Below, one piece after another: positions 23,326 through 34,643 of a DNA stretch of 64,000 nucleotides. The translations under genes and the position numbers were made by a program. The stretch covers positions 75,141,217 through 75,205,216 of the forward strand of contig CM045762.1 in NCBI GenBank assembly GCA_025200525.1, in the 5' to 3' direction. Numbering within the stretch: the stretch's first letter is position 1; every line of letters begins with the position of its first letter. This DNA is from Camellia lanceoleosa (Eukaryota; Streptophyta; Magnoliopsida; Ericales; Theaceae). The notes below the pieces were generated by a model. That model saw only the letters and a program-made list of their open reading frames with translations, had not been told where the DNA came from and ran no database searches.

Positions 23326-23888
23326 TTCACAATAGCTACGAATTTTTAGTATTATTACAGTTCATAAAAAGCTTTAAAACTGTAAAAAGTGAGATTCACA
23401 GTAGCTATGAATTTTTAGTATTTTTGTGTATTAATCAAACTGAATTTTTATGCTCTAGAAATATAACTGAAAAGCAAGTTTTAAAACTGTAAAAATGTTA
23501 CAATGTAACACTCTAATGTAACACTAAAAAAAAAAAAAAATCCTTAGTTTAATCAATGTAACACTCCAATATTGATCAAACTGGAAAGCAAGATTTGAAA
23601 CTATAAAAATGTTACAATTTCAAAGAAAAAATATATTAAACATTTATCCTTATTAATCAAACTGAAAAGCATGTTATGAAATTGCAAAATTTTATTGTTC
23701 TAAAGAATGTTATGAAATTGCAAATTTTTGCAGTTTTAAACCATGATTCATTCCAGTACAAAAATAAATAAATAAATAAATAAATTGAAACTGAAAAATT
23801 TTATAGTTTTCACCGCCTGTAACTAAAAGTTGAAAAGAACTTGTTCAGAATTTGAAAATTTTCTCCATTAAAACAGAAAAAGAGAAGT
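23326..23888. other. Flank with scattered echoes of the inverted repeat
   Basis: It contains degenerate copies of loop and arm words ('atgctctagaaatata', 'aatgtaacactc', 'cacagtagctatgaat') and an (AAAT)n tract near 23761-23784. No gene was recognised. Confidence 0.55.
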
Positions 23889-24302
23889 GTATATGTAACA
23901 ACCTCGGCCTATGATTAACTATAAACCATGATTAAGGATGCCTAAGAAGTAATTAAGATAAAATTCTGAATTAATTGCATGTGTGTTGCATTATTTGTAT
24001 TTCTATCTGTTTATCGTAAAAATATTTATTTATGTGTTTGTTCTGTTCTGTGAATTGAAGGCCTTATTGGTATCCAATCACGAAATTTACTTGGTTTCTG
24101 TGTTATTTAGAATTTTTAGAATGTTATGGTAGGTTTAATTGAAATTCAATTTGGAGCGATTAAATTAAAATAATTAACGTCAATTTGATTAGCTTAAACC
24201 AAGTTTAATTAAACACCACTAATAAGCAAGCCTATATAAGGCTTATGTTGATTATAGAGCATGACTCACACTCTCATTTTATCATCTTTGAGGCAACAAA
24301 AC

Positions 24303-24340
<38 letters not shown>

Positions 24341-24702
24341 CAACTAGGAGAATTCTTGGATAGTCAAACTTGAACCCTTTGAATTCACACCTTATGTATG
24401 AACATTTCCCTTAATTCTTGGAAATAAGGTACATAGGAAGTGAATTCATGAGTCATGTAGGAATATTTACATGAAATTGAAGAGAATAAGTTAGAATTAT
24501 GGCAATCATGGAAGAAATGAGCTAATTATATACATACGTGCATAATTCATGGAGTTTGAGTTTTGATTTCAACAAATTCTTACATGCAAGGACCTATTTT
24601 TGTTCAATTATGGGAGCTCATTGTGATTTTGCACTTTAACACTCCATTTGTACATGTTTTGGAAGGTTTGGGTTCTTGACAACACATACATGATATGCAT
24701 AC

Positions 24703-27054
24703 TGTAACAACCCTTGTCACTGTTTACCGAATAAGCACTGATTACCGATAAACCGAACTAATTATGACTGATAAGTGAACTGAATAAATCACTGAACTGA
24801 CTGACTGAAACTGGAACTGAATTGATCAAGTATACCTATTGTATTACATTTCTATCTGTTTGATTTATTTGATTATCTGTTCATGTTTTGTGTTTAAACT
24901 GCTAATTGAAGGCCTTATCGGCGGCCGAACCGGAAATCGTTTAGTGTTTCATGATCATCATAATTCATGTAATTTTATGGTGTAATTATCTGAGAGTTGA
25001 TTTAGTATGATTAAATTAGATTAAAATAGGCTAAATTACATGAGTTCGAGTTATTTACAACTTTGCCACTTAGTGGGCTTTGCTAGCCTTTTGTTTAAGC
25101 CTTGTATTGTATTTGTTAAAACATTTCCTCAGCCCTATTTCATTGTTCTTGCCGACCAAGAGGGCTAGTGAGAGAGAAATTGAGTTTGTCTTGAAGAATT
25201 GCTTGGAGACTTGGAAATTTGGAAGAGTAATTACATATTTGAGCTCCTACACTTCTAATTCCACACCTAAGGTAGATCATTCATCTTCCTAATTGTGTCT
25301 TTGAGTTGTTCTTGCATGGTTTTGAGCTAAATTGAGGTCAAGAGCCAATTTATGGCTCAAAGTGTTGAATTAAAGCTTAAATGTTGCATGCATGGCTATA
25401 TCCTTGCATTTTGAGGTTGATTATATGGAATTTGGCACATGCATGTTCATATTATTGTTAGAATCCATGTTTTCATCTTGTTTTTTGAAGCCTTAAATGG
25501 ATTTAAAGTCTTGCATGTTGTGTTTGAGTTTCATTCTTGAAAAATGGTTTGAGTTTGGGTTTGAATTAAACACCCTTGGGCCTTGATTTCTTAAATTGAG
25601 TTTTGAAACATGTTATTCTATGTGTTTAAAAGAGTTTTCCAGGAAATGGGCCCAAGAGGATCGAATTGGGAGCATCAAATTTGAGTTTTGAACTTAGAAC
25701 ACGAACCTGGATTTTTCCAGATCTTTGCCTCCCTTCGGCCGAGAAAAAGCCTTCGGCGAGAAATCAAGCTCGATACTTTGACTGTTTCTGATCCGCCCGG
25801 CGAAGAAGTAGCGCTCGAGCGGAGAAATCGAGCACCCAGTACTTTACGCTGTTCATCAGTCCGCTCGAGCGTATAAATGTATGCTCAAGCGAAGTATTGA
25901 GTGACACGCTCGAGCAGGGAAGTTGTCCGCTCGAGCGGGGAAACCTGCACTCGAGCGGGACTCTGTTTCACTAAAAATTCTGAAAATGTTTTCTAAGTAC
26001 ATCTTTGCATCCTCATTTCATCCTAGGCATTTTTAGGCCTAGTTTAAGACATCTTAATGAGGATATAGATGTAGAACACACCGAGGCAAACTTAGGGATT
26101 TAATGATTATTTTTCCTAACTGTGAAACTTAGAGTGTGTTCAATCTGTTAACTGTATAGGGTTGGCATTCCGAGAAAACGCTCTAGCCTACTGTAGCCCA
26201 GAACTTTGTGAGTAACAATTGTGTAAAGATATGTTCAAAATGATTATCTTCTGGACAACCGAATGGTATGTTTTCGACAAGCTGTTTCTTGTTCTTGAAT
26301 GAATGTATGTCCTTTATTTCAACTGCATCTTGTGGCATCCTTAGCACCTCTTTTATCTTTATCACATCGTTACAGAGATCTCTGTCGGTTCCTTGTGGAA
26401 CCACTCATCTTCTTGATTGATGGCCATCATTACTGTTCGGTCTTTTAAGACCTACTGTTACTGATATGCTAATGGATGTACCACATATGACTGTTTACTG
26501 TACTGAACAACTGATGTACTGATTGAATTGAACTGTTTTCATTACTGTAAGGACATTCATTCTAAACCTCTTTACGCTTTATGTTATTCACTGGGCTTTA
26601 GCTCACTGTTCATATATATATGTAGGTGTACAGGCACCGGATCAAAGCTAGAAGCGTCGGAGTAAACTCCAGTTTTGTCAAGCCAACCAATGTGCCTCAC
26701 TGCGAGGTTCCGAGCCTATCATGCTAAGGCTTAGGGGTGTTTTAGTATTTCCCATTTTTGCACTGTCTTACTGCTTTGTAATAACCGAGTGGATTGTATA
26801 GACTGAATGTTTATTGTACTGTACTAGGGATTAAGTCCCTGTTTCACTGAATGACATGTATGTTTATGTACTGTTCTGTAAATACGTATGAAAAATCTTT
26901 TTGGCATCTGGTATCCTGACTCATTGGACATTGTTTTATTCTTGTAGTGGCTTCCGCCAGCCACATACTGCTTTTCTTGCTAAGTAGGCCTTGGTAATCT
27001 CGGATTCTTGGCGATTCTGATGCTAAACCCATGGGGCGGGTTTGAGTCGTGACA
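24703..27054 (+). mobile_element. Solo LTR B, inserted into LTR A
   Basis: It starts TGTAACAACCC and ends GGGGCGGGTTTGAGTCGTGACA-type text at 27054, the same terminus as LTR A. TSD CATAC lies at 24698-24702 and again at 32117-32121, the latter displaced by the later insertion of LTR D at B's end. The four bases GACA at 32113-32116 repeat the LTR's last four. It has a palindrome array at 25810-25970 (CGCTCGAGCG and variants). The Met-initiated frames inside it are not genes. Confidence 0.85.
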
Positions 27055-28844
27055 TCAGACGCCCCCGAACGCATCCCGGGCGAAGGCGGCGAGTCCCCGT
27101 TACAGTTCGATATTGGGTCACTACAGTTCGAAGGACTCAAATGTCACGGTTCTTAATCTTGAACCAAAGAGTCCAAATCTGGCAAATTGTTTTTTGGAAA
27201 AAAACAGATTTTTGAAAGAAGTGCCAAACATGGACTGCTTTGCCAGATAACAGAGTCGCCACCTAAATATTTTAAAATGGGAAATTTAGGAAACCCTAAC
27301 TCGGTGCCAAAGGCCACGTGTCTGTCATCACCAAAGTTGGCTCGGGAACTTGGGTACGATTGGGGAAGGTCACATCGTGAGCACCCCCGCTCGCCCGGTC
27401 AAAGACCGGCCTCTACTAACCATGATATCTGTTTTTGAAAATTTTGTGAGTTCTTATTCCGGTTATTAGCCTAGGTTACTATGTGATGCGCACAGCATAC
27501 AAGTATAGACTGAATCGCCTGAATTGGAACAAAAAAAAAAAAAAAAAATTCATGTTTGTTTGTTTGAAAATGGTTTGATGGTGCTACCCGCAGGTAGGCT
27601 AAGACGCGAATTTGCCACCCTCAGGTGGGCTTAGGAAAACAATGATTTTGCCACTATCTAGTGGGCTTAAAACAAACAGTCAATGAATTGTCCCAATTCA
27701 AGTAACTCAACCTCCACCCACAGGCATTCAAGGCAGTTATATCACATAAGCATTTAGCCTCATGGTAAGCATGCTATCATGGCAGTCACTCACACGCATG
27801 CAAGGATGCTAAAGCATAAAACTTACCGAGTACTCCAAGCCAAAACAAAAGCTCATTAGAAATCATGCATGATCCTAAGTATACAGAAATGCCTAATGCA
27901 ACACATGCAAAGATGTAAACTATAGCAGGCTCGGCTATTCTAAACATGGCATGTGATGATGCTACAACTAACACATATTCAATTTGGAATTGAAATACAA
28001 ATGCAGTTTGTATGATGCGCCGAGCCCGGTGCGTGCAAAACAGATGAATGATGCAAACATGTCATCTTCAGTATGCTAATTGAAATATGCCCTATATCTA
28101 ACCATCGTAAGCGGGTAAATAAAAGGGAAGAAAGACGTGGGGTTGGAAGACATACATCACACTCACCCACATTTATTACAATTATGCCCTCGCGCAGAGG
28201 GTCCAAATAAATAAATAATAATACAGTCCCGAATAAAAGAATATTACAGTCCGAAATAATACAGTCCGAATAAATAAATACAGATTCCTAATCAATTAAC
28301 AGATTAACTAAGAAAGCTGTAAACTGGCATACAAGCCAGGGACTGCCTTGCTTCTGTTCCGGATAATGAGATGATGCATGTTGGGCTGCCTTCGCGCGGA
28401 AATCCACTGGGATGCCCCGATTAGCCTCTGTTTGTAATGTTTCTCGAAATGCGTGCCAGACTCTGAAAAGTTATTGATTCTTCATTTTGTTGTAACAGAG
28501 AGCAGGAAAGGGGCATAGCAATGTATTTCACAAATATATGCATGCCTCGATCCTCGTGCCACCAATCACGCATCTCGATGCATGATGGCCGAGGAGCCGA
28601 TTTGCACAACTCAATATAGGATGAATGCACATGAATGCTACAACAAAACCTAACTCCATCATGGATAATCCGGAGTGTCGGTGACTGGGGAATTGAGACA
28701 CATTCCACCACTCGGAGTGCGAAACGCGCCTCGTTTCCCGTGCCCAGGCTAACTCCTATCCCGAACACGATGCAATATGCATGATATGCGTGAAATGCAA
28801 CTAACATACAATCCTAGCATGCACAATACTATGAAAATGAGATG

Positions 28845-29547
28845 CCTCGAAATGCGTGCACGCGGACACGCAAACCGAGGAAATGACCCTAAGGCATAAA
28901 ATGACATGAAATATGATATACAATGAGACTAAAATGAAATGCCTCGAAATGCGCGCCCACGGGCACGCAAACCGAGGAAATGGCATACGGAATGCAACAG
29001 ATCTAAAATGGCATACACGATGCAAGATGGGCTTATACGAACATGAGAGAGCCTCAGCCGCACTCACATAAGAGGCCATCGGATAAAAAAAGAAGTGCCT
29101 CGAAACGCGTGCCCACGGGCACGCAAACCGAGGCAATAACATAAAGGCATGAAAATGCAAATGGGGTTTACACTAACATGAGAGGACCTCAGCCGCACTC
29201 ACATAAGATGCCGTCGGATAAAAAGATGAGGCTCCTCGAAATGCGTGCCTGTGGGCACGCAAACCGAGGCATGCGGAATGACATGCAAAATGCAATGACG
29301 GGCTTATACCAACATGGGAGGGCCTCAGCCGCACTCACATAGGATGCCGGCGGATAAAAATGAGGTGCCTCGAAATGCGTGCACACGGGCACGCAAATCG
29401 AGGCATGGCCCGAAGGCATGAAATGGCATACGGATTGCGAATTGGGCTTACGCTAACATGAGAGGGCCTCAGCCACACTCACATAAGCCGCCGATGGATG
29501 GAAATGAAGTGCCTCGAAATGCGTGTACACGGGCACGCAAACCGAGG
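28845..29547. repeat. Six 36-nt hairpins in a 95-160-bp tandem array
   Basis: Hairpins lie at 28845-28880, 28942-28977, 29098-29133, 29234-29269, 29368-29403 and 29512-29547. Each is exactly 36 nt: CCTCG, AAAT, a 7-nt arm like GCGTGCC, a 4-nt loop (mostly CACG), GGCACGC, AAAC, CGAGG. The spacing varies (97, 156, 136, 134, 144 bp). Between them 'gcctcagccgcactcacata' and 'ggataaaa' recur. Confidence 0.9.
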
Positions 29548-29830
29548 CATGGCCCGAAGGCATGAAATGATGTACGAAATGAGACATGGCAAATGACACA
29601 TGGAAAATGAAAATTTCAGCAGCTAAAATGATGCAAAACAGCCCCCGAATTATAGCAAAATCACACCCGATGCCCGAAATGCTATGCTATGCGCCCAAAA
29701 TGACTTGCAGCTATGTCAAATATGCAGAATATGGACATGAAGTGTAAAGACAGATGCTAGGCAGTCCCTAAACTAGCATTTTTCCAGTACAAAGAATGGC
29801 CAAATAACAATCACAAGTATGGAAAAAATA

Positions 29831-30560
29831 GCATGCAAAAATGGGGAAAAAGTGGAGGATTATGAAGCAAGTGGTATATACAATGCCCAAACTGAAAAAC
29901 ACAGTTCTACAACATTAAAGAAGGACAAAAAATGTGAACATTTATAGCATATGGTAGCCCTCAAAACAGTATACAAATACGGCAAACATAGCATGCAAAA
30001 TATGGACCAACGGAGGGCTATAAAGAGAGGTATCAAAAGGATGCACCAAACAGCCTAAGACCCTAAACAAAACATGAAGAGTGGGTCATTTTAAGACTAT
30101 TTCCAAGCCTAATGAAGGCTCAAAAACAGAAGCATGATGAGCTAGCAAGGCATGCAAAAATAAGGAACCAAAGAGGGTATAACACGAAGTACCAAAAGAA
30201 ATCACCAAACAACCTAATACCCTTAACAAAACATGACAAGAAGGCAAAAATAAGGCTCTTTTCAGGCCTGATGAAGGCTGAAATCAGAAGCCAAATAAGC
30301 TTAAAAAGGCATGCAGAATGGGGCCAAAGAGAGGTACAAAGAGAGGCCATGCATGGAGGCCCCAAACAAGATTTATCCCTTCTACAATGTTGTAGAGGGA
30401 CCTAAAATAAGCTCAATCTCAGTTTATTGCATGCTCAGAAATGGATCACTCATAATCCAAACAAAGCATGCAAAATATTGGCATAAAAGATGATTTTAAA
30501 GGAAGAGCATCATAGAGGTGCCAAACAAGGTTGAGCCCTTCTTCAATGTTGAAGAGGGGC
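29831..30560. repeat. Tandem repeat of about 159 bp, five copies
   Basis: Unit starts marked by GCATGCARAA fall at 29831, 29991, 30150, 30309 and 30466 (spacing 160, 159, 159, 157). Units share 'accaaagagggtat', 'ccaaacaacctaa' and 'cctgatgaaggct' words. It lies inside LTR D. Confidence 0.85.
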
Positions 30561-31030
30561 TCAAAATAGGCCTAAAACCAGTAGGGGTCAGAGCCCAAAA
30601 CCACAAGAAAATAGGGTAAAGAAAAGAAGCAAAAATATGTTAGAAAAAGGGAAATAGAGACTTACCCTTGAAGACAAGTCTTTGGATGCTTCTTGGCTTG
30701 AATTTGTTGCTTCTTAGCCTCTGGAAAAACTCCCTTTGCTGCTGGAATGGAAGTGATGATGGTGAGGCTTAGGGTTGATGAAGAAATAGGCTAGAGACTT
30801 GAAGGTTTTTCAAGGTTTTGGAGATGAAAATGGAGGCAAATGGCTAAGTGTTCTTGAGGAGAATTTTTCTAACCCTAGCAAAGAAGGAGGTCAGCCCCTT
30901 AAATGGGCAAGAAAGGGGTGTAAAAGGGGAGGGAAATGCACCCAAGCTTTCCCTCCCAAAATATCCCCTGGAGGATAGGATATTTTGAAGAAACAGCCGG
31001 ACAGCTGTAAAGTGCTCAAAAGCAAAAAGC

Positions 31031-31150
31031 AGGCCGGCCAGGTGTTTTTTTTTAAGATGGCCGGCCGGCCACCCCACTGGTCGGCTAGCCACTCCCCATG
31101 GCCGGCCGGCCATGGCCAAAAAATGAAGTGAACAATTACTGGCCGGCCAC
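31031..31150. repeat. Cluster of GGCCGGCC palindromes
   Basis: GGCCGGCC occurs near 31033, 31062 and 31101, the last two extended to GGCCGGCCGGCC. Degenerate copies lie near 31079 and 31140 (and at about 31275). It is inside LTR D and much more GC-rich than its surroundings. Confidence 0.8.
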
Positions 31151-31469
31151 CATTTTTTGGTGTCCTCCCAGGTGTGTAGAACAAGGCCCCATGGTTGGAA
31201 TTTGGCAACTCTGAAACAGGAGACACAACATTGCATTTGAAAGAGAGGCTCAAAAATGAAAATCACAATTACTGGCCGACCACCACTTTTTAGGGTCCTC
31301 CCATGTCCCCTCATCACAAATATGTAGTCTCGCTCAAGAAAATACCCTAGGGTGTTCAACATTAGCCCTAAGTGAGAAAAGCAGGCGGAGGAGCAAACTG
31401 GTTTTTCAAACAATTGCTGGCCTCCCACCCTCCAGTGATCTTCTGGTGCTAAAAGCAGGTACTGCCAAA

Positions 31470-31765
31470 ATTGAACAAAAATAATGCAAAAGCAGCTCGG
31501 GGACCAAAACCGCGGTTGGGTCCCGAAAATGAAATGCGAGCACCAAAGTGGTGTTCGGCCACGAAGTGGGTATCGAGGCAGTGTCCTCGTTATGATAAAA
31601 CAGAGGTACGCCAAAAGCGAACAAAATTGATGCAAAAAAGCTCGGGACCCAAATCACGCATTCGGGTCGAAATAAGCCGTGAGCACCGAAAGTGGTGTTC
31701 GGACACGAAGTGCGTATCAGAGGGCCCAGTGTCCCTCGAAAAGATAAAACAGAGGCACTTACCAA
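31470..31765. repeat. Tandem duplication of about 150 bp in LTR D
   Basis: Two diverged copies (about 31470-31617 and 31618-31765) share 'gatgcaaaa..gctcggg', 'gtggtgttcgg.cacgaagtg' and 'gataaaacagagg' in order. Confidence 0.7.
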
Positions 31766-32576
31766 AAAATCGGAGTAATCAGAGATGGTTGGGTGGTAGC
31801 GAACCGAGGGACACGGCCTGCCGGTCAAAAATCGAGCTCCGAAATGGGCAAAATGGCCTACGGCCACGAAAAGTAGCCCACGGCCACTGAGAGATAGTCT
31901 ACGGGACCACTCCCTCCCCTCAGGAAAGAAAATAGAGAAAATCGAGTCTGGTTCGCAAATCGAGGCAGGGCACGAAAGAGAGTTCGGAAGTCCGGAGGCA
32001 GGGCGCACGGCCGCGACTCTAAGGCTTCTGAATGAGCACAGTATGCAACATCACCGAGCGCTCAATCGGTGACGTCTGAGTCTTAAGGTCGGTCAAAAAT
32101 GGGGTGTCTACAGACACATACATATTGTTCAAGTTTGGTTTTGAAGAATGCACTTGCTTTTGGAACTTGATTTTGTGTAATGAACCTTCATTCATGATGT
32201 TTTATAAATTTACAAGTGTTTTCTCAAGTTTTGGGACCCAAAGGTTGTGTTTTGCAGCTTTGAATTTGAGTTTTAGACTTAGAACATCAATCTGAAAATT
32301 CTAGAATTCTGTCTCACTGCTCGAGCGATAGAACCTACGCTCGAGCGACCGTTCTTTATTTTGCACTTTCGCTCAAGCAACCAAAAGTTGACTCGAGCGT
32401 AAATTGCATACTCCCAGAAGTTTACACATTTTGCAGACTGCTTGAGTGACCCGAGTTGTGCTCGAGCGAAGACCTTAGTCTCACGCTCGAGCGACCGTCG
32501 AGCGGCCATCAAGTGGAGAAATCAAGCAACTAATACTTTTGCAGAGTTTACAGACCGCTCGAGTGACCGAAGTTGC

Positions 32577-34643
32577 TATCACATCCCGAAAATAATACAA
32601 TACTACAATAATAAAGACTAATACAAAATGGCATAAACAGAGTATTAGGCTTTCATTAATCAGAGTCCATTTACAAAAAGGGACACATGCATTACGCATT
32701 CATAAGCTCTACCCTAAATCTATAGCATATGGCACCAAACTAAAAGATCAACAAAATTAATGCCCTACGAGCTTACAATTTCCCAAGACAATGATTGGCT
32801 ACAACAAAATGAGTCAAGAGCGCAAAACAAAATAAAGCCTTAGGCTTGTATAAAGGTAAATACAAAATAATCAAAAGTGAGCTCTCAGCTCCACAGTCCT
32901 CCCACGCTACTGCCTTGGTGGAGGTATATCACCAGCACCTGAAAATAATTTTTCCTAAATAGGGTGAGCCAAAGCCTAGCAGAAACAGTCTAACACAAAA
33001 CATAACGAGGTTATAAATATGATGCACAGGTTCAATGCTCAAAATAAGATCATTCGCAACTCTTTTCCTTCAATTCAAAACTATAATATGCCATGTATTG
33101 TATTCCAATCCAATTTATATCAATTCGTTTCACGTTATTTCATATTTCCTCAATTCATAAGTCACACCCATTATTATTCAAGCAACCAAACTGAGACTAC
33201 AACTCAGTGGTTTTCTTACTACACAACCATCACACGTAACACTTCAGTTTTGCCATTTTATGGAAATTTCGTTTGCGAGATCGGCACCCATGTATACACG
33301 CAGTTTTCGGGACTTGCACCCAGGATACACAGACCAACTTAATTTAATGGAGTCTATCCTCTTTCTCCTCTCAAACATGGAGTACATCCCATTTCTCCTC
33401 CCAACATCATACATATACAATGTATTATAACATAGTCATATTCAATGACAGCTAGTAAGGAATTAGTTTCAATTTACCTAATCCTTATGCAATTTCTATA
33501 ACAATCATAACTATCCTCCACCGATAGCTCAACACAAATATTTCTAAATAGATATACAATCTTCTCAACAGATAAATTATACACATTTCCATAAGTAAGA
33601 GACAACGTGTATCTAACTGCACCATTTATATAAAATTCTATCCAATTTCACATTCCTTGTACACTTTCCATTATTTATACAAGATAATTATTCAAGGTAT
33701 TTTAGGGCAAAACTCTCAATTTTCTCAATCTCATCCCAAACCTCGAAGATCAACTATTTTAACATAACCCAAGGTCATATTCATTTCCATAACCATTTCC
33801 AAGACATCCATTTGAGAACCCCTCTTTGGAATTTAAGCCCCAAACCCTAGGTTCGTCAAAATCACCTCAAAACCCAAATGTTTTTCACACGCCAAGAAAT
33901 AATCAAGTTAAAACTCAAAGAGAGTGTAGAAAGTCCCTACCTCAAGTTTATAAGTCGAAAGAAAGAGTGAAGGCACTTCAAACACACTGAAATCCAACTC
34001 TATTCGGATGAGAACGTAGCCCTTGAGATGCTCTATCCTTTTATCCAAGAGAGTAAGGTGGAGAAACCACTAAATCTAGGTGAAAAAGTAGAGAGAAAGT
34101 GAGTTTTCGAGAGAGGAGCTCTAAATCTAGGGTTTTGAGAGAAAAAGTTATGAAAAAGTGATGAAAAATGGTGCTGCTGCGAACTGATATACGCACAATC
34201 TGCTTGAGCGTCAGATACAATAGTTGTTCCGCTCGAGCGCAAAAAGTGACGCCCGAGCATAGAATACACACATCCAATAGTTTTGTAGACAGAAGAACAC
34301 CGCTCAAGCACAAAAATGGCAGCTCGAGCGCACACCCGTTTGAGCATAGGAAAAGCCGCTCGAGCGTAGAATACACTCTCCAAATAGTTTTACAGACCTG
34401 CAAAAATACTAAGAGTTTGCAAAGCCCGCTCGAGCACAAGAAGTGCCACTCGAGCGGAAGAGTAAAATTCTAGGCAACAAGAGTTGGGAAACCGAACAAC
34501 CGACCTGTTCCAAACACAACCACAACAATCTCATAGCCAAGTTTAAGGGTAAAGAAGATAAGTAAGGCATATTCAACAATACGAAACTAAGAAACTTGTA
34601 ACCAGATTACAACAAGGGTTGGGTTAAAAACGGAATCTCTATA
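32577..34643 (-). mobile_element. Solo LTR C, chromovirus family, inserted into LTR A
   Basis: It is bounded by TSD GTTGC at 32572-32576 and 34644-34648 and is 2067 bp long. The plus-strand ends are TATCACATCCCG and AATCTCTATA, a decayed version of the LTR at 5784-7943 (TGTCACGCCC..ATCGCTATA), so it is the same family in the same orientation. It shares 'ccctacctcaag' (about 33938) and a palindrome array at 34198-34465. It has no internal domain. Confidence 0.9.

Larger units (their letters stand above)
27056..32112 (-). mobile_element. Solo LTR D, about 5 kb, Tat/Ogre-like
   Basis: On the minus strand it starts TGTAGACACCCC at 32112, identical to the LTR start at 706. Its other end is placed at 27056 because the flanks GACAT (27051-27055) and GACAC (32113-32117) make a 5-bp duplication with one C-to-T change. 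The inner end lacks a clean CA, so 2-3 bases may be altered. An alternative inner end is at 27142 (TGTCACGG on the plus strand). No PBS or coding domains were found. It carries three tandem arrays: hairpin units (28780-29590), 159-bp units (29831-30560) and a 150-bp pair (31470-31765). LTRs this long are typical of Tat/Ogre gypsy elements. Confidence 0.7.

Noticed and set aside
27142..27160. Alternative inner end of LTR D at TGTCACGG
   Set aside because: It looks like an LTR terminus, but the flanks give no target duplication, whereas 27056 does with one mismatch.
28845..29547. Regular repeat-spacer pattern resembling a CRISPR array
   Set aside because: Eukaryotic LTR context, related and repetitive spacers of unequal length, no cas genes.
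30844..31635. 263-codon minus-strand open frame
   Set aside because: Lies within LTR D over GC-rich repeats; no known domain and no support from codon pattern or homologous motifs.
31406..32008. 200-codon minus-strand open frame
   Set aside because: Shadows the repeated GC-rich end of LTR D; a similar frame appears in the related fragment at 376-714, explained by shared LTR sequence.
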